Source: Tritonibacter multivorans
GTDB lineage: Bacteria; Pseudomonadota; Alphaproteobacteria; Rhodobacterales; Rhodobacteraceae
Length of the DNA: 64,000 nt
Reading direction: 5' to 3'
Assembly: GCF_001458415.1 (NCBI RefSeq)
Contig: NZ_CYSD01000037.1
Span: 312,501-376,500 of the forward strand
This document shows, one piece after another, positions 8,870 through 17,168 of this stretch (positions are counted from its first letter, which is position 1; each line of letters starts with the position of its first letter). The translations under genes and the position numbers were made by a program. A model generated the notes under the pieces. It did not search any database, was not told the origin of the DNA, and was given only the letters and a program-made list of their open reading frames with translations.

Positions 8870-9868
8870 TCAGGGGGTCAGTTGGCGCAGAACGTCTGCT
8901 GTGGGCGCAGGCAGCGCCGTGCGTAAGTCTTCAGAGACGGGGGCAAGGGCCGGGTGCTCGAGCCCCTGTATAAAATGCGCCCAAACCCGCGGCATCAGGT
9001 CGAGGTATTGGGGTTTCCCCATTGTGCGGGCCAGACGGGCAAAGATCCCGAGGATCCGCATATTGCGCTGCACGCCGATCACAGCATAGGCGGTTTGGAA
9101 CGTCTGGCCGTCTTGACCCGTTATTGCAATATATCGATCAATCATCTGGCGTTCGATAGTGGCAGGCACATCGCGGCGGGCGTCCTGCAACAGGGACACC
9201 AGATCATAGGCCCGGTGGCCGCGTCTGGCGTCCTGAAAATCAATGACACCCACACGTGCGTGCCCTGAACGATCGGGCAACCACATCAGATTTTGCGCGT
9301 GAAAATCCCGGTGCACAAAGACCATGTCGCCGGTGAGGGTTTCGTGCAGGATGGCTTCGAACTTTCGTTCAAATTCCGCGCGCAGCCTTGGGGCGTCATC
9401 ACCCAGAACAGCCTGCCGGTATTCCGTAAAGGCAAGCGAGGTCATTTCGGCCAACACCGGCGGGGTTAGCGCCGCAAGATCCGGGCCGTTTTGTTTATGA
9501 AGCGCGGCGAGGAAGTCAGTTGCCGCCTCATAGAGGGTGCTTTCTTGATCTGGACTGTCTTCAATGACCGCCGCAAAAAGCGCATCCCCAAGATCTTCCA
9601 GCAAAAGAAGCCCCGCCTTTGGGTCCTGATGTAAGATCGCTGGCACAGACACGTCGCGGTTCTGCAAAAGCGCTGTGACATTCAGATAGGCGTCCATAGG
9701 GCCATTGCTGTCCACAGGCGCGTCCATCAGAACGACGCTTTGGCCGCTGTTATCTTGCAGGCGCTCGTACCGGCGCAAAGAGGCATCCCCGGCAAGGGGG
9801 TGGCGTTGCCAGCTTTCCCAAGGGGTGCCTGCCAGAAAGGCCGCAATTTCGGCGTCGCGATTTGTCAT
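8870..9868 (-). CDS. amgK: N-acetylmuramate/N-acetylglucosamine kinase AmgK
   Basis: A 332-residue phosphotransferase of the aminoglycoside-kinase fold. Visible motifs are the catalytic HRDFHAQNLMW loop and the metal-binding DFQDARRG. In the cell-wall recycling pathway AmgK phosphorylates MurNAc (or GlcNAc) at the anomeric position and feeds MurU, whose gene follows by 14 bases. Its ATG overlaps the tsaE stop (ATGA). Automatic annotation often calls such genes aminoglycoside phosphotransferase; nothing here suggests antibiotic resistance. Confidence 0.88.
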   Translation of the reverse strand: MTNRDAEIAAFLAGTPWESWQRHPLAGDASLRRYERLQDNSGQSVVLMDAPVDSNGPMDAYLNVTALLQNRDVSVPAILHQDPKAGLLLLEDLGDALFAAVIEDSPDQESTLYEAATDFLAALHKQNGPDLAALTPPVLAEMTSLAFTEYRQAVLGDDAPRLRAEFERKFEAILHETLTGDMVFVHRDFHAQNLMWLPDRSGHARVGVIDFQDARRGHRAYDLVSLLQDARRDVPATIERQMIDRYIAITGQDGQTFQTAYAVIGVQRNMRILGIFARLARTMGKPQYLDLMPRVWAHFIQGLEHPALAPVSEDLRTALPAPTADVLRQLTP

Positions 9869-10347
9869 AGCGTGTCCAGTTTCTCAGCCCATTTGGGGTC
9901 GGACCACCTCAGCTCTGCGGTGCGGCTTTCTTCGGCATCCGCGACCAAAGACAGGGTCACAGTCAGAGCATGCGCCGGGGCAAGCTCTTCCAGACGATCA
10001 GGCCATTCCACAAGGCAGATGGCATCTTCAAAAGCTGCCAATAGGCCAAGTTCCTCGACCTCATCCGCATGCCCAAGCCGATAAAGATCAGCATGCCAGA
10101 GTTCACCCGCTGGAACATCATAGACCTGCACAAGCGTAAATGTCGGAGAAGGCACATCCTCGGGCACCGTCATAAGGGCCTGAATAAGGCTGCGGCAAAA
10201 ATGCGTTTTGCCTGTGCCAATAGGGCCTTCAAGCAAAATGACATCGCCGGGCACAAGGCGCTGGGCGATGTCAGATGCGATCCGTGAGGTGTGGTCTGGC
10301 GTGGTGAACGTCAGCTGTTTTTCATATGTGGTCTGGGGCGTCATCAT
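9865..10347 (-). CDS. tsaE: tRNA threonylcarbamoyladenosine ATPase TsaE
   Basis: A 160-residue P-loop protein with Walker A GPIGTGKTHFCRSL (residues about 40-53) and the family blocks SPTFTLVQVYD and HADLYRLGHADEVEELG. TsaE is the ATPase that works with TsaB and TsaD to make t6A at position 37 of ANN-reading tRNAs; tsaD itself lies 13 kb away in this window. Two adjacent ATG codons (10347 and 10344) are both possible starts. It is coupled to amgK by a four-base overlap, linking tRNA modification and wall recycling in one transcript, an arrangement common in alphaproteobacteria. Confidence 0.95.
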   Translation of the reverse strand: MMTPQTTYEKQLTFTTPDHTSRIASDIAQRLVPGDVILLEGPIGTGKTHFCRSLIQALMTVPEDVPSPTFTLVQVYDVPAGELWHADLYRLGHADEVEELGLLAAFEDAICLVEWPDRLEELAPAHALTVTLSLVADAEESRTAELRWSDPKWAEKLDTL

Positions 10348-10401
10348 GGCCCCACAATGGCCTTCTGCCCGAGGGGCTGCAAGGCGGATAATCGTGGTTT
10401 T

Positions 10402-11973
10402 CTACTCGGGTTTTTGGGGTGTTGTGTCGAGTGATGCTTCCAGCGCAAACCGTTCTTGTGCCGGAGGTGTCAGAGCGAGGTTTTCAGACCGAAACCGCAC
10501 CAAAGTAGACCCATTGGGCAAGGCGTTGACCTGACAAATCAGCTCTGTTCCGTCGCGCTTCGCGACTCGGGCCCACCAGTCTGTGCGGCCCTCACCGCCG
10601 GCGACGAAGTCACGGATATCACCCCACGCAGAGGTTGCAGCGGACATGTCTTGCCATGTGCGGCAGGCATCCATGATCGAATATTTAGCAAAGCTCGCAT
10701 CAGGATCGGTCTGCCACATGTCGTGGTACGTCGCATTCGAGAATGTGAGGCTTCCATCTGTACCAAAGACGGCAACGGCGTCCTGGAAGGTGTCGAGGAT
10801 CGACTGGCCCAGTTCCAATTCAGTGCGGAATTGGCGGGTGAGGGTGATTTCGGCGGTGATGTCTTCGAACAGGAAGGCAATGGCGCCGTCGGGGTGTGGG
10901 CGGCCCGACACCGAGTAAACCGAACCCGAAGGAAGCGACCAGGTTTCCTGATAGCGCCCTTCAGAGGCGGCTTCCAATAGATCATCCATCTGATGACGCC
11001 AGCTTGAATAGTTCTTGGGTTCCGGCAGCATGCGCTGATCCCGCAGACGATCAAAGAAGGTCATCATGCTGGGGCGCGAGCTGAGAAAGCTGGCAGGCAG
11101 TGCGGTCAGATCGATCAGCACGGGGTTGAACAGGACCAGCTGGCGGTTGCGGTCAAAGATCGCAAGGCCGATGGACAGTTGGGCAAAGGTCTTTGCAAGC
11201 GTCTGAACAAAGTTGCGCTGGGCGATTTCGGCATCGACCACGGCGTTGACGTCCATCGCATGGCACAGCCAGCCGGCCTCAGTTTCGGTCGCGGAGACAT
11301 TATACCACAGCTTTTTGTCAGTCTCTGGCAGAACGATAGAGATACGCTCTGCTTTGCCGCTGCTCATTGGCGCATCCAGATCCGGGAAAAGCGGCGCCGA
11401 AACAGAGGCGTCGCGGCCACGGATTTTCTGGTTCAGCCGATCATAGGCCAGATTGGTCCAGGTGACGGTGGCATCCTCTGATTGCAGCCAGACCGGATAG
11501 GGGGCTTGGTGAACCGCAGCCCGCAGAGTGGTGAGCTCCTGATTGACGGCGGCTTGCTCTTCCTCACCCTCGGCGCGGCGCAGCTGAACACGGGTGATGC
11601 CATCGATCCATTCGCAATGGGCCTCGCGGTTGTCTGCGTCATTGGTGCCTGCAACGGTCAGGTGGCCGACGTCTTTGATGAACCCCGGAGATTGTGGCAG
11701 GCCAGGGTAGCTGCGCACCAGTCTGTCGCGCAGGACGGACCAGTTTGCATGATCGATTTGATCGCCCAGAAACCGACGCGCGCCGGTCGACCAGCCAATC
11801 AGGTTTTGATCATCAAACAGGAACACCGCGTCGGTGCGGCCATCTGTGACCAGCAGTTCTTGTTCAGGGCCGCGATTGCGTGGTTGTGGTGTGAGGAACC
11901 ACACCGCAACCGCTGCACTGGCAATGCACAGGCTTGCCAGGATGAACCATTCCATCGACAAATTTTCCAGCAT
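10402..11973 (-). CDS. Membrane-anchored PAS-domain protein without kinase domain
   Basis: A roughly 523-residue protein with one N-terminal membrane segment (MEWFILASLCIASAAVAVWF) and several PAS-like regions, including repeated blocks of the form LAIFDRNRQLVLFNPVL and AVFGTDGSLTFSNATYHDMW. It ends shortly after the last PAS unit: no H box, no HATPase motifs, no GGDEF or EAL. It sits 84 bases downstream of regB in the same direction. The start is uncertain: GTG 12015 and ATG 11985, 11973 and 11955 are all in frame; 11973 is used for its GGGG-rich upstream and because the membrane segment begins right after. A sensory or scaffolding role beside RegB is inference. Confidence 0.75.
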   Translation of the reverse strand: MLENLSMEWFILASLCIASAAVAVWFLTPQPRNRGPEQELLVTDGRTDAVFLFDDQNLIGWSTGARRFLGDQIDHANWSVLRDRLVRSYPGLPQSPGFIKDVGHLTVAGTNDADNREAHCEWIDGITRVQLRRAEGEEEQAAVNQELTTLRAAVHQAPYPVWLQSEDATVTWTNLAYDRLNQKIRGRDASVSAPLFPDLDAPMSSGKAERISIVLPETDKKLWYNVSATETEAGWLCHAMDVNAVVDAEIAQRNFVQTLAKTFAQLSIGLAIFDRNRQLVLFNPVLIDLTALPASFLSSRPSMMTFFDRLRDQRMLPEPKNYSSWRHQMDDLLEAASEGRYQETWSLPSGSVYSVSGRPHPDGAIAFLFEDITAEITLTRQFRTELELGQSILDTFQDAVAVFGTDGSLTFSNATYHDMWQTDPDASFAKYSIMDACRTWQDMSAATSAWGDIRDFVAGGEGRTDWWARVAKRDGTELICQVNALPNGSTLVRFRSENLALTPPAQERFALEASLDTTPQKPE

Positions 11974-12057
11974 TTTGCGCCCCATTTGGTCTGTGTTAAG
12001 ACCATATTTCGTCACAAAGGTTAAATCATGCTTAATTGGTTGCTGGAAAGTGAATCC

Positions 12058-13476
12058 TCAGGCTTGCAAAGGTCTATTTTCTCCTTTGGGTACAGGCGTA
12101 TCACCGGTCACAGCATCCACTTTGGCGCGGGGCCATTTGACTAAGACAACCGCCCCGGACTGCCCCGAGGGGAGGTCTTTGGTAACCGCATTCTCTCCCG
12201 AATCTTTACCATTTGCAAAGCTGACCCGCGCGCCGCTGCGTTCCAGCAGGGTTTTGGCAATAAACAACCCCAGACCCATACCCTCGTAGCCGGGTCTTTG
12301 GCTGCGTTCGCTTTCAGAGGACCGGCGGCGCATGAAGGGGTCACCCAGCCTGCCGTGAAGATGGCTGGAAAACCCTGTACCATCGTCGCTGATGCGCACC
12401 CAAAGTTGATCCTTGGTCCAATGGATTTCGACCCAGACATTGGCCGTCGCAAAATCAACTGCGTTCTGGATCAGGTTGCGAAGGCCGTGGATGATCTCCG
12501 GTTTGCGCAGAACGCTTGGCTGTTCACCAACGGTGCCGTCTTGCGGGTGTTCTGAAATATGGATGCGTTTGCCGCGATCCATGTGGGGTTCGGCAGCTTC
12601 ATCAATCAAAGCGGCCACCGGGGTCTGACGCATATGGAGGTCATCTTTGCCCGCCCGTCCCATTGAACGTAGAATATCGCGGCAGCGATCGGCCTGGTCC
12701 CGGATCAGGCTGGCGTCTGCGCGCAGGTCCGGTTGGTCGTCCAATTCGTCAATCAGCTCTGCGCTAGCCAGTTTTATGGTGGCCAGCGGGGTGCCAAGCT
12801 CGTGGGCGGCAGCCGCAACAACGCCACCCAGATCGGTCAGCTTCTGTTCGCGCGCCAGGGCCATCTGAGTGGCCACCAGCGCGTCGGACATGGACCGGAT
12901 TTCCGCGTTGATCCGATAGGAGTAGACGCCAATGAACAGGATTGCGATGACAATAGCGGCCCAGTTTCCGAACAGAAACAGATCCGGCATGGCCACCACC
13001 AGCCCAGACGCGGTCATTAAAGGCAGGTGGTAGGGCATCAGCAAAGTCACCAGCAGGATGGCCAGCGTGCCGATCACCATGGTCGACCATAGGCCCATAA
13101 CAGATGCCGAAATTGTCACCGGCCCAAGGAGCAGCAAGGCAAAGGGGTTATTGAGCCCCCCTGTCATGAACAGCAGAAACGCCAACTGCAGCAGGTCAAA
13201 GACCAGCATCAGGTGATTCTGCGGCTCGCTGAGGCGCTTGTTCATGGGGAAAATGAACAGCGCGATAATATTGCTGAGCGCAGAGACGCCAATGGCCAGG
13301 TAACAGGGCAGCGCATGGATCTGCAGGCCAAAGACGCTTTGCGCCACCCAAAGCGCAGACAGCTGGCCAAAAATGGCAGTCCAGCGCAAAAGGATCTGCG
13401 TGCGCAGACGGATCCAGTGGCTGCGTTCCTGTCCATGCATCAGCCCATCCATCGGGCCGGGGCTGGTCTCGGTCAT
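12058..13476 (-). CDS. regB: Redox sensor histidine kinase RegB/PrrB
   Basis: Global redox sensor controlling photosynthesis, respiration, nitrogen and carbon fixation genes in Rhodobacteraceae. The 472-residue product has about six N-terminal membrane segments with the conserved quinone-sensing stretch GGLNNPF (106-112), an H box AAHELGTPLATIKLAS with the phosphorylated His at 225, the redox-active Cys at 265 (QADRCRDIL), and a C-terminal ATPase domain (GMGLGLFIAKTLL). These numbers equal those of Rhodobacter capsulatus RegB, which supports the ATG at 13476 (GGGAG ribosome site) over the longer frame. senC and regA diverge from it, as in the classic reg/prr locus. Confidence 0.97.
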   Translation of the reverse strand: MTETSPGPMDGLMHGQERSHWIRLRTQILLRWTAIFGQLSALWVAQSVFGLQIHALPCYLAIGVSALSNIIALFIFPMNKRLSEPQNHLMLVFDLLQLAFLLFMTGGLNNPFALLLLGPVTISASVMGLWSTMVIGTLAILLVTLLMPYHLPLMTASGLVVAMPDLFLFGNWAAIVIAILFIGVYSYRINAEIRSMSDALVATQMALAREQKLTDLGGVVAAAAHELGTPLATIKLASAELIDELDDQPDLRADASLIRDQADRCRDILRSMGRAGKDDLHMRQTPVAALIDEAAEPHMDRGKRIHISEHPQDGTVGEQPSVLRKPEIIHGLRNLIQNAVDFATANVWVEIHWTKDQLWVRISDDGTGFSSHLHGRLGDPFMRRRSSESERSQRPGYEGMGLGLFIAKTLLERSGARVSFANGKDSGENAVTKDLPSGQSGAVVLVKWPRAKVDAVTGDTPVPKGENRPLQA

Positions 13477-13586
13477 GTGACATTCACTCCCATTGAATCT
13501 TGCGCACATATTGTTAGGTCTGGCGGGAAGACGATACAAGCCGCCGCAGCGCGGGGATGTCGCGGATCACTCTGAAGGAGCCAGCC

Positions 13587-14204
13587 ATGAAACCAACCTA
13601 TGCCATTCTAGCCGTCGTTGGTGTGGCCGCCGTTCTGGGCGGAACATGGTATGCGACGCAAAGCGATGCTGATCGGTTTGCTGATTGTCGCGCATCCAAT
13701 GTGGCCGGCGGCACCGGCGCGATTGGCGGGCCTTTCGAGTTGGTGAATGCCAAGGGTGAAACGGTCACCGACACCGATGTGATCACCGAACCGTCGCTGT
13801 TGTATTTCGGCTTTACCTATTGCCCGGATGTCTGCCCGCTGGACACCAGTCGCAATGCCGAAGCTGTCGATCTGCTGACCGAGCGCGGCTATAGCACAAC
13901 GCCTGTTTTTATCTCGATCGATCCGGAACGCGACACACCCGAGGTGGTAGGGGATTTTGCCTACAACCTGCATGAAAAGATGATCGGGCTGACAGGATCG
14001 CCCGCGCAGGTGAAAGCAGCAAGCCAAGCGTACCGCACCTATTATAAGAAGCAGGAAAGCGATGATCCGGACTATTACCTGGTGGATCATACCACGATGA
14101 CCTACCTTGTTTTGCCCGAATATGGGTTTGTCGAATTCTTCCGTCGGGACATGTCACCGGAAGCTATGGCGGACGCTGTTGCTTGTTTCGCCGACAAAAT
14201 CTGA
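13587..14204 (+). CDS. senC: SCO1/SenC/PrrC copper chaperone
   Basis: A 205-residue membrane-anchored SCO protein (N-terminal segment MKPTYAILAVVGVAAVLGG) with the copper-binding CPDVC motif (FGFTYCPDVCPLD) and the distal His (DHTTMTYL). SCO proteins deliver copper to the CuA site of cytochrome oxidase; in Rhodobacter PrrC has also been implicated in signalling to RegB/PrrB. The ATG at 13587 has a GAAGGAG ribosome site 6 bases upstream; an in-frame ATG at 13557 would put residues ahead of the membrane anchor. It sits between divergent regB and co-directional regA. Confidence 0.95.
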   Translation: MKPTYAILAVVGVAAVLGGTWYATQSDADRFADCRASNVAGGTGAIGGPFELVNAKGETVTDTDVITEPSLLYFGFTYCPDVCPLDTSRNAEAVDLLTERGYSTTPVFISIDPERDTPEVVGDFAYNLHEKMIGLTGSPAQVKAASQAYRTYYKKQESDDPDYYLVDHTTMTYLVLPEYGFVEFFRRDMSPEAMADAVACFADKI

Positions 14205-14295
14205 CCGGACATAGTCGAACGGGTATTTGACCTTCTCGGTTTTCCGACGATATATCCAGTCAGCACATTCATTTCGCAGACAAAAGGACATGGTT

Positions 14296-14850
14296 ATGGC
14301 CGATGCCGATCTCCACGAACTGGGCGAGGACCGGTCGCTTCTTTTGGTAGATGACGACGAACCCTTTCTGCGTCGTTTGGCAAAAGCCATGGAAAAGCGT
14401 GGCTTCGCGGTGGAAACTGCGGGCTCGGTTGCGGCAGGACAGGCAATTGCGACCGCGCGCCCACCGGCTTATGCGGTTGTTGATCTGCGGCTTGAGGATG
14501 GCAATGGGCTCGATGTGGTCGAGGTACTGCGCGAAAATCGCCCTGACAGCCGTGTGGTTGTGCTGACAGGATACGGTGCAATTGCGACCGCAGTCGCCGC
14601 GGTAAAGATCGGCGCGACCGATTACCTGTCCAAACCCGCTGATGCCACCGACATTATGAATGCGCTCTTGGCCAATGGGGACGAGCTGCCGCCGCCGCCA
14701 GAAAACCCGATGAGCGCGGATCGCGTGCGTTGGGAACACATCCAGCGCATCTATGAGCTTTGTGATCGCAACGTGTCCGAGACCGCGCGTCGCCTGAACA
14801 TGCACCGCCGCACACTGCAGCGCATTCTGGCGAAACGCAGCCCGAAATAG
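14296..14850 (+). CDS. regA: Response regulator RegA/PrrA
   Basis: The 184-residue partner of RegB: a receiver domain (LLLVDDDEPFLRRLAKAMEK; phospho-acceptor Asp63 in VVDLRLEDGNGLD; Lys in YLSKPAD), a four-proline linker (LPPPPENP) and a Fis-type DNA-binding helix-turn-helix ending TARRLNMHRRTLQRILAKRS. The start at 14296 gives the same length and Asp number as Rhodobacter RegA and places the AAAGGA ribosome site 8-9 bases upstream; the ATG at 14290 is too close to it. It lies 91 bases after senC. Confidence 0.97.
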   Translation: MADADLHELGEDRSLLLVDDDEPFLRRLAKAMEKRGFAVETAGSVAAGQAIATARPPAYAVVDLRLEDGNGLDVVEVLRENRPDSRVVVLTGYGAIATAVAAVKIGATDYLSKPADATDIMNALLANGDELPPPPENPMSADRVRWEHIQRIYELCDRNVSETARRLNMHRRTLQRILAKRSPK

Positions 14851-14853
14851 GCT

Positions 14854-15447
14854 CTAAAGCTGGGCCAAGAGTGTTTCGTGCCGGGTGACAAAGTCCCGGC
14901 GCACCTCAACAGGGGGGCGCAGATGAATGTCGAGCCCCCGGATCAACTCGGCATCTGGGCGGCCAAAGAATTTGGTGGCTTCACTCTCGGAAAAACCCGC
15001 AATCTGTACGGCTTCCATCCATGCTGAAATATTGTCGGCCCGTTTGATCTGCGCTTTGATCGTTTTCGGCAAGGTCGCAGGCAGGCCAAACCGCAAATGG
15101 ATCGCCGCCGTGAGCTTTTGATCCAACTCCCCATAGCCCGACCCAACAGCGGCTTTGACCGGTGAAATCATATCGCCGATCACATATTCCGGCGCATCAT
15201 GCAACAGGGCCGCCAGCTGCCATTTCACGGGGGCTTTGGGGTATTTTCGGGTGAACAGTTCTTCGACCAGCAGCGAATGTTCCGCCACCGAATAGGCAAA
15301 ATCGCCCCGCGTCTGCCCATTCCAGCGCGCGACAAAGGCAAGCCCATGGGCGATGTCTTCGATTTCAATATCCACGGGTGTCGGGTCCAGCAGGTCGAGC
15401 CGACGGCCCGACAGCATGCGTTGCCAGGCGCGGGTTTTGGTGGTCAT
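14854..15447 (-). CDS. HD-domain hydrolase (YfbR-like)
   Basis: A 197-residue metal-dependent phosphohydrolase. The HD superfamily ligands are visible: H in YSVAEHSLLVEEL, the HD pair in LAALLHDAPEYVIGDM, and a distal D in IKRADNISAWMEA. The closest well-studied relatives are 5'-deoxynucleotidases such as YfbR, acting on dNMPs, but substrate cannot be read from sequence. It converges on regA with only three bases between stops, leaving no room for a terminator there. Confidence 0.75.
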   Translation of the reverse strand: MTTKTRAWQRMLSGRRLDLLDPTPVDIEIEDIAHGLAFVARWNGQTRGDFAYSVAEHSLLVEELFTRKYPKAPVKWQLAALLHDAPEYVIGDMISPVKAAVGSGYGELDQKLTAAIHLRFGLPATLPKTIKAQIKRADNISAWMEAVQIAGFSESEATKFFGRPDAELIRGLDIHLRPPVEVRRDFVTRHETLLAQL

Positions 15448-15471
15448 GTCGTGCTGCCTTCTGCGTGAGTG

Positions 15472-16458
15472 TCACAAAATGACATAGAGCTCATGGTCGA
15501 ACCTGCGCAACAGCCGTGCAAACTTCCCACCAGAAAGCAGGTGTTTCAGAAGGGATTTGCGTGTTTTTGCACTGTCGGGCGCCCAGGGAACATCGGTGGT
15601 GCGGAACGCTTTTGCTTCGGGGAAATGCTGTTTGGCAAATTGCCACATGGCGCGGGCGTATCTCGGGCTCAGCTCGGCTTTGGGGTCGTTCCAGGGTTTG
15701 GTCTTGCCGATGAAATGCACCAGATTGGGTTCCGCCTGCAGGGCAAACAGGCGCGAAGACCAGGTGAACTGCCAGTTCCAGGTCGGATGCAGCTCGGCCC
15801 AGGCGCCCAGCAAGACGGAATTATAGAGGTTCTGGTCATGGCGGATCATCCGATCTGCGTTTTCGGTGCCCAAAGCCACGCACCGGTTCAGAAGGTCCTG
15901 TTCGTTGTAGCGCGCCACATCCATCAGGATCACGCCGGCATTGAAATATTTGGCGGTTGGAAGCCCCAGAACCTTGAATTGCTTGGGTCTGCGGTTTGGG
16001 GTACGCCATTGGCTGTTGTCGCGCACAGCGGCAATGGGGTAGGGGGCAAACTCCAGATCCAAAAGTGCATTGAAATCGCCACCCTGGATGAAAACATCGC
16101 TGTCGAGATAGAGGATGCGGTCATATTCCCCGGCAAAGGCTTCGGGCAGGGCAAGACGCAAATAGACGTCGTGACTTTTGCCTTTGTCCAATCGCAACCC
16201 TTTAAACCGGTCGCCCACATCAATTTTGCAGCTGCGGACATTCAAATGGGCCAAGCTGTCCGGAAGAACAACCGGTCGTTCGCAGAAGCAGAAACAAATG
16301 TCGAAATCCGGGTTTAGTGTCAGCGCGGAAATCTGCGCGGCCGCGTGGGCCGCGAACAGAAGGTAGTTTTGATCGCAGCAAAAAATAACTGCTTTTCTGG
16401 CACTTGCAGGGCGAGATGCCGCCACTGTGACGCGGGATGTAGTCAAAGTCTTTACCAT
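15472..16458 (-). CDS. Glycosyltransferase family 8 protein
   Basis: A GT8-type retaining glycosyltransferase (328 residues from this start). Visible features are the N-terminal nucleotide-sugar fold (AVIFCCDQNYLLFAAHAAAQ), the DXD metal site in RILYLDSDVFIQGG, the FNAGVILMDVARYN block, and HFIGKTKPWNDP near the end. These enzymes add sugars to LPS core or surface glycans; acceptor unknown. The start is uncertain: ATG 16458 lies just before the domain but has a poor ribosome site; in-frame codons at 16506 and 16617 would extend it with unlike sequence. Confidence 0.8.
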   Translation of the reverse strand: MVKTLTTSRVTVAASRPASARKAVIFCCDQNYLLFAAHAAAQISALTLNPDFDICFCFCERPVVLPDSLAHLNVRSCKIDVGDRFKGLRLDKGKSHDVYLRLALPEAFAGEYDRILYLDSDVFIQGGDFNALLDLEFAPYPIAAVRDNSQWRTPNRRPKQFKVLGLPTAKYFNAGVILMDVARYNEQDLLNRCVALGTENADRMIRHDQNLYNSVLLGAWAELHPTWNWQFTWSSRLFALQAEPNLVHFIGKTKPWNDPKAELSPRYARAMWQFAKQHFPEAKAFRTTDVPWAPDSAKTRKSLLKHLLSGGKFARLLRRFDHELYVIL

Positions 16459-16709
16459 AGGAAACTGGTGTCTATGTCGCCATCCACATTTCACGACTTG
16501 AGTCATGAGATCAATGACCCCGTGATCAAAAGGATGCCCGCTTAGTTCAAAAGCGTCACACCTCAGCACGATCAATTGATCGAGGGTTTCCTTGAACCGG
16601 CGCGCCTTGATCCACATGTCATTAAAGTGTCATAGTTTCAGGAAGGGGCCTTGTCCCCAAGATCGGACAGCTCCTTTCAGGATCTCAACAGACCAGAAAG
16701 GAAAGACCC

Positions 16710-17024
16710 ATGTTCAAACGACTTTTCTCCGTTGCCCTTGTGTTTGGGATGGCTGCCATTGCGCCGCCCGCCCTGGCCAATGCCTGCGCACCGCGCGAGG
16801 TCATCACAGATCGGCTGAGCGAAAAATACAAAGAAACACTCAGCTCCGGGGGCCTGCAGACCGGACAACAGACCGGTACCATGCTGGAAATCTGGACATC
16901 CAATGAAACCGGAACCTTTACGGTTCTGATCACCCATCCCACAGGCGTCAGCTGTGTGGTTGCCACGGGTGAGGATTACTTCAACGCCAGTCCTGCGGTG
17001 GTTCCACCCGGTGTTCCTGGCTGA
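16710..17024 (+). CDS. Small secreted protein of unknown function
   Basis: A 104-residue protein with a clear Sec signal (MFKRLFSVALVFGMAAIAPPALA, cut expected after ALA) and a mature part of about 80 residues with two Cys (NACAPREV and GVSCVVATGED) that could form a disulfide. A GAAAGGAAAG ribosome site precedes the ATG. I recognise the type from Roseobacter genomes only as a conserved hypothetical. It lies 144 bases before ahcY, and a GC-rich hairpin in that gap may end its transcript. Confidence 0.7.
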   Translation: MFKRLFSVALVFGMAAIAPPALANACAPREVITDRLSEKYKETLSSGGLQTGQQTGTMLEIWTSNETGTFTVLITHPTGVSCVVATGEDYFNASPAVVPPGVPG

Positions 17025-17168
17025 TTTTTACGGTTAGGTCACCAATCCATAAGAAGTGTCCCCTCAGGGGCACGATTTGGCCACCACCTCTTCATGTTCG
17101 TTGCTTGGTAACCAGTCGGGTGTTACGCCACTGGGCAAGTTTATCTCGCAACCGAAACGGAGAAGACA

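Noticed and set aside
8870-9868. Aminoglycoside resistance gene
   Set aside because: The kinase fold is shared, but the coupled murU neighbour and intact AmgK-type layout point to cell-wall recycling.
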